A DNA stretch of 64,000 nt from Chondrosia reniformis (taxonomy: Eukaryota > Porifera > Demospongiae > Chondrillida > Chondrillidae): assembly GCA_947172415.1 (NCBI GenBank), contig OX359195.1:1426001-1490000 (forward strand), read 5' to 3'. The notes beneath the pieces were generated by a model. That model did no database searches, was not told where the DNA came from, and worked only from the letters and a program-made list of their open reading frames with translations. Within the stretch, counting starts at the first letter, position 1; every line of letters starts with the position of its first letter. The position numbers were made by a program, and so were the translations under genes. Shown piece after piece: positions 47,560 through 58,547 of this stretch.

Positions 47560-49575
47560 TTAAAACACTGGTGTATATTATACACCAATTTGGGGGTTAT
47601 AAACACCGTTCATTAAACCCACCAATGGTGGGTTTAAAGCTGGTGTGTTACAACCACTGCTCACTACACAAATCATCACTCACAGGTTATAATTCGCTGG
47701 TGACATGATTCCTGTACATACCATCCTAGCTGATGAGCCCTGGCATTGGGCGAAACAGGTAGAACCTGCCTGTCCTAGGAAGTGGAGCTAACATACGTAT
47801 ACGTGTACATGTCACTGAGTAATTATTGATATACGTATTTCGTATACGCTTAGTTTAATGCCACAAAGTGCATATACTGATTGACAACCACGAAGAACCA
47901 CAGACAACTGATCCAAATGATGAAGTAAATGACCTTTATATCAGTGCTCCCATTGATAAAAAGGTCATTTACTTCATATATAGACACACAAATGACAGTT
48001 ACACTGAAGGGCTCTCCTATATGCTTAGAGGTCAAGTACCCTATTAACAAGTTGTATTATACACACTATAATCTCAATTTCTCTGTCAACCTAGACAAAG
48101 AAACAAAACCTGTGAATAGAAAGGTCAACAAAAAGTATATATTAAAGTCCTGGACAAAACCTCAATAAATTCCCTTAAGCCATCTGCAATTAGTAAAAAA
48201 ATACAAGCCATGTCCACTGTAAGTATACATTAAAACTATTTAATTTGTTATTTCATTTCAGTTCTCAGTCTTTAGAATGTAAATGTTTCTTTCAAACACT
48301 GAATCTAAGAATCCAAATTAATATGGATTGGTTTTGTGCTGTAAGAAATAGTTACATTTAAAGGTCAAATCTATATACAGCCTTCTTAACAAGCTTTTCC
48401 TATCTATTTGTCATATACACTTACATGGCTTCTCTGTTTAAACAGTTGTGGTTTAGAAATATGTACATTTTCTGATATTAATTGCATGTAAAAATAAGAA
48501 ATGATGCAATTGAATAATCAAGGGGTCAAAAGTTTGCTTACATCTGTAGACTTATATGGCTTCAGAGACACAATTAGTAAAAAAATACAAGCCATGTGCA
48601 CTTTGCACTGTTCCATATGTGGTTCACTTTTGGGACCAGCACCAAAGAAATTGTGTTGCTCCTAGAAATGAAGTCATATTGAGAAAACGTTGCGCAACCA
48701 TACTTTGTGAATGCTATACTGCTAACCACCTCATACAAATGCAATCTATCTAACAAGCTTTAACTATTAATGTAGTTCTTTGCAAGTTAATATATTTATT
48801 AGTAAATTTCTTATAGGGTTTTTTGGATTTGATTAAGAAATGGCAAACAAAACACTATCATTAGGATGCAATTCCTGTGCATTTTAAACAAAACATTTTA
48901 AAAGTATATTAAAGTCTCGGACAAAGAGCTCAATAAATTCCCTTAGGCAATCTGCGGGATCCCAATCTGTGTTACTACGAGCGAGTAAGCATAGCATAGC
49001 CATTAAAAAAATAGAACCAATCCTATTATGGACTTAATGGTTACATTTAATTAAAAGTTTTGCTACACACGCATGAATAGTGCTGCTATGCATGGTGTAT
49101 TTATAAGAATTTTGAAGATTAATCCTCATTTATAGGTTAGAATAAAACGTACATTCAAGGAAAAGAATGCAAAAGGATTTTACTATGCACACACTGAAAT
49201 GTCCATTCACACAAAAACATGTCCTTTACTCACCTTCAATTGTGTACTCTTGTATGGCTTTTGTCCTTGTAAGGCTTCTTGAGATGACCCTTTTGGTGAA
49301 GTAAAAATCAAACTATTAATGGACATTCTCTGTCACCCTAGACAAAGAAACAAATAGAAGGTGTTTGTTATTTAAATGGCTTGGTGACCTTTCTATTTAC
49401 AAGTTTTGTTTCTTTGTCTAGGGTGACAGAGAAATTGAGATTAGTGTGCATAATACAACTTGTTAATGGGGTACATAACCTCTAAGCTATTAAAGGACAG
49501 ACGATAAATTCTGATTGTATATAAGATGTCGACTTTCTCATGCATAGTAGGAATAAATTTAAACACACAATTAGT
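47560..49575. other. Intergenic foldbacks and inverted repeats
   Basis: No gene supported. Contents: a hairpin-rich stretch at 47565-47660 (GTGTATATTATACACC; AACCCACCAATGGTGGGTTT); a foldback at 47914-47980 (AAGTAAATGACCTTTATATC and inverse); sequence at about 48004-48140 repeated in inverted orientation at about 49375-49490 (TTTCTTTGTCTAGGGTGACA); and a direct repeat of TTAGTAAAAAAATACAAGCC at 48190 and 48570. These look like pieces of one non-autonomous element. A 65-codon plus frame at 48556-48753 with several Cys lacks support. Confidence 0.55.
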
Positions 49576-49577
49576 TG

Positions 49578-51375
49578 ATCCCCTCCCTCTTCCTCTCTCA
49601 CTCACTACTGTCTCCCTCCCTCTTCCTCTCTCACTTACTACTGTCTCCCTCCCTCTTCCTCTCTCACTTACTACTGTCTCCCTCCCTCTTCCTCTCTCAC
49701 GTACTGCTGTCTCCCTCCCTCTTCCTCTCTCACTTACTACTGTCTCCCTCCCTCTTCCTCTCTCACTTACTACTGTCTCCCTCCCTCTTCCTCTCTCACT
49801 TACTACTGTCTCCCTCCCTCTTCCTCTCTCACTTACTACTGTCTCCCTCCCTCTTCCTCTCTCACTTACTACTGTCTCCCTCCCTCTTCCTCTCTCACTT
49901 ACTACTGTCTCCCTCCCTCTTCCTCTCTCACGTACTGCTGTCTCCCTCCCTCTTCCTCTCTCACTTACTACTGTCTCCCTCCCTCTTCCTCTCTCACTTA
50001 CTACTGTCTCCCTCCCTCTTCCTCTCTCACTTACTACTGTCTCCCTCCCTCTTCCTCTCTCACTTACTACTGTCTCCCTCCCTCTTCCTCTCTCACTTAC
50101 TACTGTCTCCCTCCCTCTTCCTCTCTCACTTACTACTGTCTCCCTCCCTCTTCCTCTCTCACTTACTACTGTCTCCCTCCCTCTTCCTCTCTCACGTACT
50201 GCTGTCTCCCTCCCTCTTCCTCTCTCACTTACTACTGTCTCCCTCCCTCTTCCTCTCTCACTTACTACTGTCTCCCTCCCTCTTCCTCTCTCACTTACTA
50301 CTGTCTCCCTCCCTCTTCCTCTCTCACTTACTACTGTCTCCCTCCCTCTTCCTCTCTCACTTACTACTGTCTCCCTCCCTCTTCCTCTCTCACTTACTAC
50401 TGTCTCCCTCCCTCTTCCTCTCTCACGTACTGCTGTCTCCCTCCCTCTTCCTCTCTCACTTACTACTGTCTCCCTCCCTCTTCCTCTCTCACTTACTACT
50501 GTCTCCCTCCCTCTTCCTCTCTCACTTACTACTGTCTCCCTCCCTCTTCCTCTCTCACTTACTACTGTCTCCCTCCCTCTTCCTCTCTCACTTACTACTG
50601 TCTCCCTCCCTCTTCCTCTCTCACTTACTACTGTCTCCCTCCCTCTTCCTCTCTCACTTACTACTGTCTCCCTCCCTCTTCCTCTCTCACTTACTACTGT
50701 CTCCCTCCCTCTTCCTCTCTCACGTACTGCTGTCTCCCTCCCTCTTCCTCTCTCACTTACTACTGTCTCCCTCCCTCTTCCTCTCTCACTTACTACTGTC
50801 TCCCTCCCTCTTCCTCTCTCACTTACTACTGTCTCCCTCCCTCTTCCTCTCTCACTTACTACTGTCTCCCTCCCTCTTCCTCTCTCACTTACTACTGTCT
50901 CCCTCCCTCTTCCTCTCTCACTTACTACTGTCTCCCTCCCTCTTCCTCTCTCACTTACTACTGTCTCCCTCCCTCTTCCTCTCTCACTTACTACTGTCTC
51001 CCTCCCTCTTCCTCTCTCACTTACTACTGTCTCCCTCCCTCTTCCTCTCTCACTTACTACTGTCTCCCTCCCTCTTCCTCTCTCACTTACTACTGTCTCC
51101 CTCCCTCTTCCTCTCTCACTTACTACTGTCTCCCTCCCTCTTCCTCTCTCACTTACTACTGTCTCCCTCCCTCTTCCTCTCTCACGTACTGCTGTCTCCC
51201 TCCCTCTTCCTCTCTCACTTACTACTGTCTCCCTCCCTCTTCCTCTCTCACTTACTACTGTCTCCCTCCCTCTTCCTCTCTCACTTACTACTGTCTCCCT
51301 CCCTCTTCCTCTCTCACGTACTACTGTCTCCCTCCCTCTTTCTCTCTCATGTACTACTCTCTCTCTCTCTCCCAT
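49578..51375. repeat. 33-bp pyrimidine-rich minisatellite, about 54 copies
   Basis: Unit: CCCTCCCTCTTCCTCTCTCA then CTTACTACTGTCT. Because 33 is a multiple of three and the unit lacks stops, three long frames stay open across both strands (over 600 codons), encoding Arg/Glu-rich or Ser/Leu-rich repeats. These are artefacts of the unit length. A variant (CACGTACTGCTGT) recurs at about 49700, 49930, 50194, 50425, 50722 and 51184, spaced by 7, 8, 7, 9 and 14 units. Confidence 0.97.
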
Positions 51376-52330
51376 ATTTCTAGTTTATTGACTAAGGTGA
51401 TCAAGTGGTTGTAGACAATATTTGCTACTTTGTTAACATCAGTGGATCACCAACAGACTTGTCAACCAATTTCCATTTTAATTATCTAAACGCACTTAAC
51501 ATGATGTTACCACAATACAGCTGCACCTGCTCTGGAGGCTTTACTTCTACTCATTCAGCAGTTTGTGTGTTCTACTATAGAGCCTGTTACACCAAGACGG
51601 TCCATGCCTATGAAGCTCTCTCATAACTTGACACAGACATTTTTTTAAATGATTACCATGTGTTTTATATAATAATAATAATAATAATAATAACATTTTT
51701 ATTAGAGTGACACTTGCAAATCAAAATATGATGTATGCACTAGGCCAGACTGGGCCCATGAGTCCCTATAATAAAGGGTCATGTTCAGTTTTAAAATACC
51801 ATAGCACAGATCAGAATCGAAGCTACATCTAAAGAGTTTCAACCAGTATTACTATATCTCTTCCTTGATTTCTTGCAATTGCATGGACATGGGTCTCTAT
51901 TGATGACTGTAATATATATATATATCTGACACATTTATCGGAAAATTGACACCATATAGTAAGGTACTATCAACAATCCAATGTTCTCAAGCCTAAATCA
52001 TCCTAAATGGGTCTGCTGAGGATACAGGTCATTGTGTATACAGGTAAGAGTAAAATACAATGAAAATAAACTATATCACTTTAATTATGGATATATTATG
52101 AGTATCAAAATCATTCAATGAATATTATCAATTAATTAAAAATTCTGTAGCAGGAATCAAGTGCTAGGTATACAATTATATTCAATGAATATTATCAATT
52201 AATTAAAAATTCTGTAGCAGGAATCAAGTGCTAGGTATACAGTTACAATAAATTAAATGAAAAAAACAAATATAAACAAAAAGTATTTATACATGGCAAA
52301 ACTGTATATAGGAAAGGGGAAAATATAAAT
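51376..52330. other. Intergenic; (AAT)n and a 69-bp tandem duplication
   Basis: An (AAT)n run lies at about 51669-51694. A 69-bp unit (ATTCAATGAATATTATCAAT ... GCTAGGTATAC) is duplicated at about 52113-52250, just downstream of the RGM-like gene's stop. The 73-codon frame at 51405-51626 has no support. Confidence 0.6.
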
Positions 52331-53326
52331 TCATCTATGGTGGGAGACAGCTGGCAGAAAAAGGGTGTCCTCCCCCGCCAGCTTGCTTAGTAGAACCATT
52401 TCAAAGTCGGCTGCCTTGTATATATCAAATTGACAAATCTCATACAAGAAGGGTGGACCCCTCAACTGAAAATTATTAAAGACATGTTCTCTGGAGCTGC
52501 ACTGAAGGAGAGACAACATATAATTGGTTGGACAATAGCTCTTTAGTTCACTGATAAATGTCTTCATTTGAACAAGTCTCGCGTGAGCAGGACAGCCAGA
52601 GTTACACAATCCACTGTCTTTGAGCAGGAGGTGAGGCGGAGCCTGTATGGTCACCACAAAGTGGCCCTTGGCCAGTCGAATACTGATGGTCACGTTGTAA
52701 CTGAAGGATCGAATGAGAGCTGAACCATTTCTGTGAGCTTCAGAGTAACTTGCCTCTACTCGAAGCATACCATCTGATGATAATATTGTTGCATCAGTAA
52801 AGGTTACAGGAAAAGTTCCTACGCTTGCTTTGAACAGCTTCTCTTCATGACAAGCATTAGAGTAGAACTTGACAGAAACCTGCAGAACAGTTAATGTTAT
52901 GCAATATACGTGCATCATTACATAACACCACTGCAAGCGTGTAATGAAACTTTAACAGGTGACCTTACATGTTTATGATATTCAACGCAACTAAGTCAGG
53001 TCTATAATATATAAAGCTTTTACAACATAATTCGAGTTACTCACTAGCACCCCCACCCATGTATGATGCTAAAAATGGTTTACCTCATTTATCTGCGTGA
53101 CAGTTTCAGCGGCTGACTTACGAGGTACCATATTATCGACTGTCACCTCCAGGACTCCAGGGTACTTCATGAGGTACCACTTTCCAGGAGTGAAACAGGT
53201 GGAGATCTCATCAGAGTTAAAGGAGCTCAAATGGGAGAAGGAGAAGTAGCTACAAAACTTTAGTTCTGTGTTCTCCTCATTCAGAGGGCACCCTCTGGCC
53301 AGTGGAGGGTTGGTCCTGTAGCTCAT
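52331..53326 (-). CDS. RGM (repulsive guidance molecule)-like protein, 5' end unresolved
   Basis: Two exons join in phase 0: 53084-53326 and 52331-52879, together 263 residues. The first ends in a von Willebrand D-like stretch (LKFCSYFSFSHLSSF, TPGKWYLMKYPG, LEVTVDN); the second continues VSVKFYSNACHEEK, then GLCNSGCP, a helix with Cys, and CQFDIYKAADFEMVLLSKL. This order matches the C-terminal part of RGM/hemojuvelin proteins (FGDPHIRTF..C..EGAWPLI, then LC..GCP and C.FD....D..F). Known RGMs are GPI-anchored BMP co-receptors and neogenin ligands. Differences: the autocatalytic GDPH site is replaced by SFSHL, and no hydrophobic GPI signal follows. An acceptor (CTCAG) lies at 53327-53331, so an upstream exon exists. 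A short ATG exon near 53810, below a TATA box, is possible but gives no clear signal peptide. Confidence 0.7.
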
Positions 53327-53346
53327 GCTCTGAGGAATGGAGACAA

Positions 53347-54246
53347 TTCAAATTTGGAGCAATCATATAACACACCATTTTTCAAAATGCTACATCTACT
53401 TTATAGTAAAAGGCCTATACAGGGAACTAAACCTATAGTGAGACCTTAAGCTTTGGATTAGGATGCAGAATGCATATGTTTTCTTTCTTCTTCGACTTCT
53501 CCTCTTTTCCACTAGCTATTCTAAATGGGAAATTACACCCCATATAATATAATAGACTAATCTAGGACTAGGATTGCCATTGAGTGGGATAGGCTATAGA
53601 CCTCTAATACTCAGGGAAAGCCTACATCTTTGTACATGGTTGAGGATGAAGTTCATATTATAGTTCTTCTTCCACATATGAGTGAATAAATATACTCACA
53701 TCCCTGTGTGTAAAATGCATAACACATGTATGTATATATATACTCACATTCTGTGCAACTTGATTTAAACATTAAACATGACATATAGTTACATACCATG
53801 CCAAAGACATCTTACGTACATGCAGGAATTATGATGAATAAACACTGCCAGCCCTTTATATAGCTGCATCTGTTCATCTTGATATGAAGCACTACAAATT
53901 CCAATAACAGTTTCTCATTCTAAGAAATTTGATATTGAAAACCAAAAAGCCATTTAAGATTGAACCTATAAGTCTAACTGCACATTCAGAATAAAATCAC
54001 TGTGGCCAGGCAGTAAGTTATATTCGAATTTGGAGCAATCATATAACACACCATTTTTCAAAATGCTACATCTACTTTATAGTAAAAGGCCTATACAGGG
54101 AACTAAACCTATAGTGAGACCTTAAGCTTTGGATTAGGATGCAGAATGCATATGTTTTCTTTCTTCTTCGACTTCTCCTCTTTTCCACTAGCTATTCTAA
54201 ATGGGAAATTCCACCCCATATAATATAATAGACTAATCTAGGACTA
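53347..54246. repeat. Direct duplication of about 225 bp containing a family A fragment
   Basis: 53347-53573 and 54023-54246 match almost base for base (from AATTTGGAGCAATCATATAA to AGACTAATCTAGGACTA). Both contain a degenerate family A piece (CTATACAGGGAACTAAACCT). The promoter copy lies between them. Confidence 0.85.
53846..54018 (-). promoter_or_regulatory. Second copy of the receptor promoter, upstream of the RGM-like gene
   Basis: Near-identical to 47386-47545, including the TATA box (TATATAAAGGG on the minus strand, 53852-53862). It is placed upstream of the RGM-like gene in the same orientation. Confidence 0.65.
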
Positions 54247-54604
54247 TGGCAGGTCAATGCAAAATTCCCCGTGTCTTCTCCCAAAATTACTAATTGATAT
54301 ATAGCTATAGATTTCTTTCAAAAGGAAGTGATGACCTTCAAATTTCTGTTAATTATAGTAATTGATACTTAAAGGTTAAAACCCCTAAATATAGGTCAGT
54401 GTCTGTGTTATTTATATGTTATAGCTACGTATATATACGTATTTATAATGATATGGATATCTGATTTACAAAAACACCATAATATGTAGGATTGGTAGCT
54501 CTGTCTTTATTAAATAAGTTCAGGATGGGTACATATCATGTCCTTTCAAAGCAGTATGGGGAAGATTGACCAGTTAGAACAGGATTGCAATCTCCTACAA
54601 GATA

Positions 54605-54810
54605 AATATAGTTAAAAATGAAGTCAGAAGTAGGGATGGCGCAGTGCTTCCAACAGTCACTACCACATTTGGAAAAAGTGACGAAACAAGACAGAGGTCA
54701 TGTGACAAGGCTAACCACACAGAAGTGCATGGCATATATACTGAAATTTAAGTAACTTAATTATACACATCACTTCCATATTTGGGCGCATTGGTATATT
54801 CCCGCATTCA
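54605..54810. mobile_element. Family D fragment
   Basis: ATGAAGTCAGAAGTAGGGAT, TGCTTCCAACAGTCACTA and TTAATTATACACATCACTTC keep the order of one family D arm. It interrupts the receptor pseudogene. Confidence 0.7.
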
Positions 54811-54879
54811 GAAAAATTAATGACTATTAGCACCTGTATACAACCATCAATCAATCAATCAATCAATCAATCAATTAAA

Positions 54880-55320
54880 TCCCTACAGCCATATCTCCTA
54901 TACAGGAGGTAGCCACTAGTATACAGTATTAAAATATTTTGGATAAAGAGAAAAAAGAAAAATTAAAGAAAAATAGTAATAGTAGTCAAGATACATCAGA
55001 GATCATCACTCCACCGCTTTCTAGGCCGTCCTCTAGGTCTCCTTCCTGGTACTTCATCTAGGAACACTCTCTTAGCCAGTCTGTCCTCTTGCATTTCTGT
55101 TACTTTCTTGTACCATTCCTTCTTCTTCCTATCCACTACAGAGAGTACAGCTTCTTGATCCAGCTCCCTTCTAATATCTTCATTCCTCACTCTGTCTGCT
55201 CTAGTAACTCCTTCAACTCTTCTCAAATATCTCATCTCCAGTGCTTGTATACTGCTTCTGTGCCTCTTCTGTAGCGTCCATGTCTCACACCCTGTATACA
55301 ACCATACTCTCTGATAATTA
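54880..55320 (-). mobile_element. LINE 3' fragment, reverse transcriptase C-terminus
   Basis: An intact frame at 54996-55312 has the familiar C-terminal signature of LINE reverse transcriptases: LYTGCETWTL, MRYLRRVEGVTRADRVRNED, and RRPRGRPRKRW before the stop. The catalytic domain is absent (5' truncation). An ATCA repeat (54848-54876) lies at one end. Confidence 0.8.
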
Positions 55321-55529
55321 TTGAATTAAATCAATCAGTGATTATGAATAGTGTTAAGTTCTTAATATATAATATTGAAGCCTACATATACCTTGTTCCA
55401 ATCCATAAAGTATTGCAAGCAGAATTAAGAAAAGAGTTTAGGCAATCTACATAATATATAGGAAAATGGTGACCTAATACAATACAATACATGATAGATA
55501 AGTTTATTGGAGCTATCTGCAATGAAAAT

Positions 55530-56735
55530 TGAACTACGTATATGTACATTGAAGGTTGTAACTCATTCAAATGAAGAGATATAAAGCTGTGACTTTGTGT
55601 CAGCATTCACAGACATCTATAGAGCATATCTAATGTATTTTTGAAATTTTCATGGAACTTTAAAATTGCCTTATCTCTCACCATACGTACATTAAATTTG
55701 TATACCAGAATTAAATGTATATTGAGGGCTGTAACTCATTCAAATGCATGGAGAGATATGAAGCTACCACTTTGTGTCAGCATTCACAGACATCTATAGA
55801 GCATGTCCAATGTATTTTTGAAATTTGATGGAACTTAAAATTTGCCCTATCTCTCACCATACATTAACTTCGTATAACAGTAATAAAAGTACATCAAGTG
55901 CTGTAACTCTTCCAAATGAAGAGATATCAATCTGAAACTCTATCTCAGTATTCACAGATATGTATGAAAGGCATCCAATGAGTTTTGCAAATTTTGTTAT
56001 CTACTCATATTTGCCCTATCTCTCAACATACATTAACTTCATATAGCAGTAATAAAAAGTACATCAAGTGCTGTAACTCTTCCAAATGAAGAGATATCAA
56101 TCTGAAACTCTATCTCAGTATTCACAGTGATGTATGAAAGGTTTTCATTGAGTTTTACAAATTTTGATATCTACTCATATTTGCCCTATCTCTCACCATA
56201 CATTAACTTAATATAGCAGTAATAAAAAGTACATCAAGTGCTGTTACTCTTACAAATGAAGAGATATCAATCTGAAACTCTATCTCAGTATTCACAGAGA
56301 TGTATGAAAGGTTTTCATTAAGTTTTGCAAATTTTGATATCTACTCAAATTTGCCCTATCTCTCACCATACATTAACTTCGTATAGCAGTAATAAAATGT
56401 ACATCAAGTCCTGTAACTCATTCAAATGGAGAGATATGAAGCTAACACTTTGTGTCAGCATTCACAGAAATCTATAGAGCATGTTTAACGTGTTTTTGAA
56501 ATTTTGATGGAACTTAAAATTTGCCCTATCTCTCACCATGCAATAACTTCATATAGCAGTAATAAAAAGTACATCAAGTGCTGTAATTCTTCTGAATGAA
56601 GGGATATGAATCATACACTCAATCTCATTATTCACAGAGATATATGAAATGTTTTCAATGAGTTTTGAAAATTATAATGCCTGCTCAAATTTGCCCTATA
56701 TCTCTCACCATACATTAGCTAACCCTACTTGCGTA
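55530..56735. repeat. Satellite array, unit about 168-180 bp (first block)
   Basis: About seven diverged units. Each has CTCACCATACATTAACTTC, GCAGTAATAAAAAGTACATC, AAATGAAGAGATATCAATCT and TATTCACAGAGATGTATGAA. Two sub-types alternate (TCTGAAACTCTATCTCAG versus ACTTTGTGTCAGCATTCAC). No coding frame. Confidence 0.9.
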
Positions 56736-56884
56736 ATACTATAAATGGCCGACCTTGAGTAGGTATAAAGAGTGAAATACGGTACTTCATATATTTCTGA
56801 AAATTAGAACTCTTTGAAAGATTTCTTATACACATGGATATGCACTGTGTAGTACTTGATTGTTGTTGAAGCAGTATTTATCCA

Positions 56885-57230
56885 CATGAAAAATCTAAGA
56901 TACCATTTTCCTACATGCTATATGCCTATTCTGTAAAAAGAGCCTATAGGGGAACTAAACCTAAAGAGAGCTTTAGATGAAGATACAGTAGTCTTTTCTT
57001 CCTTCTTTTCCCTTCTTTCATCTTCTTCTCCACTGGGTCAGACAGCCGTTTCTGGGAATTCCACCCTTCATCAGTGATCCTGGGAGTCTTTGTCTTTTTC
57101 TTTATCTTGATCTTCTGTGAATCCTTGGCTCACTATGCTAAATCTAGGGGCCTTATATACACTATTTTGGCGCCAAAAGTTAAATAAGGTGTTAACTAAG
57201 ACACATGATGAAATTTAATTTTATGAAAGG
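56885..57230 (-). mobile_element. MITE-like family A, near full length, with hammerhead-like core
   Basis: Matches the 29.3-kb copy over its whole length. On the minus strand 57035-57080 reads stem GGATCA, CTGATGA, a GGG/CCC hairpin, GAAAC, a two-base-pair mini stem, GTC, then TGACCC which pairs back with GGATCA at five of six positions. Confidence 0.8.
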
Positions 57231-57335
57231 AATGTAGGTCCAATTAACTTTTATGAATTAATTATAAATCTATTAGTAATCTTGCTTGTACAGGTAAAAC
57301 AGACTCAGCATAACTATAGACACAAGTAGGACATA

Positions 57336-57662
57336 TTACGTAAGTCTACCCTTAGGTCTTCTAGTAGTAACATTTCTTTGGAGGTGGGGTAACACAATAT
57401 GGGGTAACACAAGACAGTCCTTAAGCATACTAGCTACTTTTTGCTTATACTTGATTCTAACTAGAGGCTGCCGGGATAGGAAGGTTTTAAAGGTTGATTT
57501 TAGCTTAAAGTATTTGTAACCCTGCTTAATAAGCCTACTGCATAACTGCAAACTTTTAGCCTGAAAACTGGAGAAGTCACTACATATTCTAGAATACCTA
57601 ATTAGTTGTGAAATAAAGACACCATAGGCTGGGGTATTTGGAATATTACTATCTAAATGGGT
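57336..57662 (-). pseudogene. Retroelement reverse transcriptase C-terminal fragment
   Basis: A continuous frame reads THLDSNIPNTPAYGVFISQ, then LIRYSRICSDF, SRLIKQGYKYFKL and STFKTFLSRQ. The PAYGVxISQLIRYxRxC and ..LxxQGYxxxxL..xFxxF pattern is typical of the segment after the reverse transcriptase in many animal retroelements. Both ends are truncated, with no domain upstream. Confidence 0.65.
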
Positions 57663-58547
57663 ACATTACATGGATGTCGTTAAAGTGAAATTTTGCCGAT
57701 CGACGGCCAACGAAACTCCAAAGAAAAAAAGTTGGACCATACCGAACGCTACCATCCACGACGCTCAGAGGCCGGGATCGGTGGTAACGCTCTGCCGAGT
57801 TGAGCTTTGGGTGTCACTTTCGTGAGAAGAACCAGTTCTTCTCGATATGGCCGACTCATATGAATCCTTAGATATCAGATGCCAATCCCACATTACGTGG
57901 AACCCCCCCGAAATCCGGATTATTGGTGAGCACGTCTCTATGGCACCAACCGATTAGGAGACAGCTTCAGAGTCTAAGCGCTACCAACCCCTATGGGAAC
58001 CGCTACCACCATAGAGATGTGTCCAGGTAGGCCTACTTTATAAGGTTTTGCGCTTCTATTTAAACAAGAAAATTTCAAAAGGAAACGATTGTGGTTGGCG
58101 CAATTCCATACTTAAGAATAGGGTATTTGCGAGAAAAATGTAGTCAAATTATATCAAGTTAATTCGGGATCAGTGCATCGTCCCAAGCCATTTTAAAGGT
58201 ATATCCAGTATTTGTGGTTCATCTAGAAACTGGGAAAAATGGATAGAATCCTGTAAGTGTCTTGATTGGCGGAGGAGAACTACTTTTCTGGTCCCAAGTA
58301 GAAACGATTTTAGCGAGAGGTGTTCCGATATGAACGTAAACTGGTATAACCAGCCACACTCAATCTCAATTGCTGTAATAGTATAATGGCTACCTGGCTC
58401 TATATAAAGACCTTCTGATAGCTGCGTTCTGGACTGTCCCTGCGTGTTTCTAGTTGCCCCATTCATGTCAAATCATTTTAACTTGGTATGCCGATAATTT
58501 GCATAATAGTATCGCACGATATAGATGCTACACCATTTAAGTACTTA
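57663..58547. other. Unique, less AT-rich insert splitting the satellite
   Basis: Between the retroelement fragment and the second satellite block. The stretch 57690-58040 is notably richer in G and C (GAGGCCGGGATCGGTGG) and matches nothing else in the window. A 98-codon minus-strand frame from ATG at 58466 to 58170 (starts MNGATRNTQGQS, contains GWLYQFTFISEHL) has no recognised domain and no splice evidence. It could be part of an unknown transposon. Confidence 0.35.

Larger units (their letters stand above)
54515..55460 (-). pseudogene. Broken copy of the 5' exons of the Ig/FN3 receptor
   Basis: 55382-55455 matches receptor exon 2 and its donor (CCTTGTTCCAATCCATAAAG) but a small indel shifts the signal-peptide frame into a stop. 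54515-54600 matches the 5' third of exon 3 (CTTTCAAAGCAGTATGGGGA) with a deletion of GTTGATAT. A family D element and a LINE fragment are inserted between. The rest of the receptor is absent. Confidence 0.8.

Noticed and set aside
48556..48753. Cys-rich 65-codon plus-strand frame
   Set aside because: Its start region is a duplicated repeat (also at 48.19 kb) and no splice or domain evidence supports it.
49441..51391. Open frames of over 600 codons on both strands
   Set aside because: They exist only because a stop-free 33-bp unit is repeated; three overlapping frames are equally open and the flanks show no promoter or splice signals.
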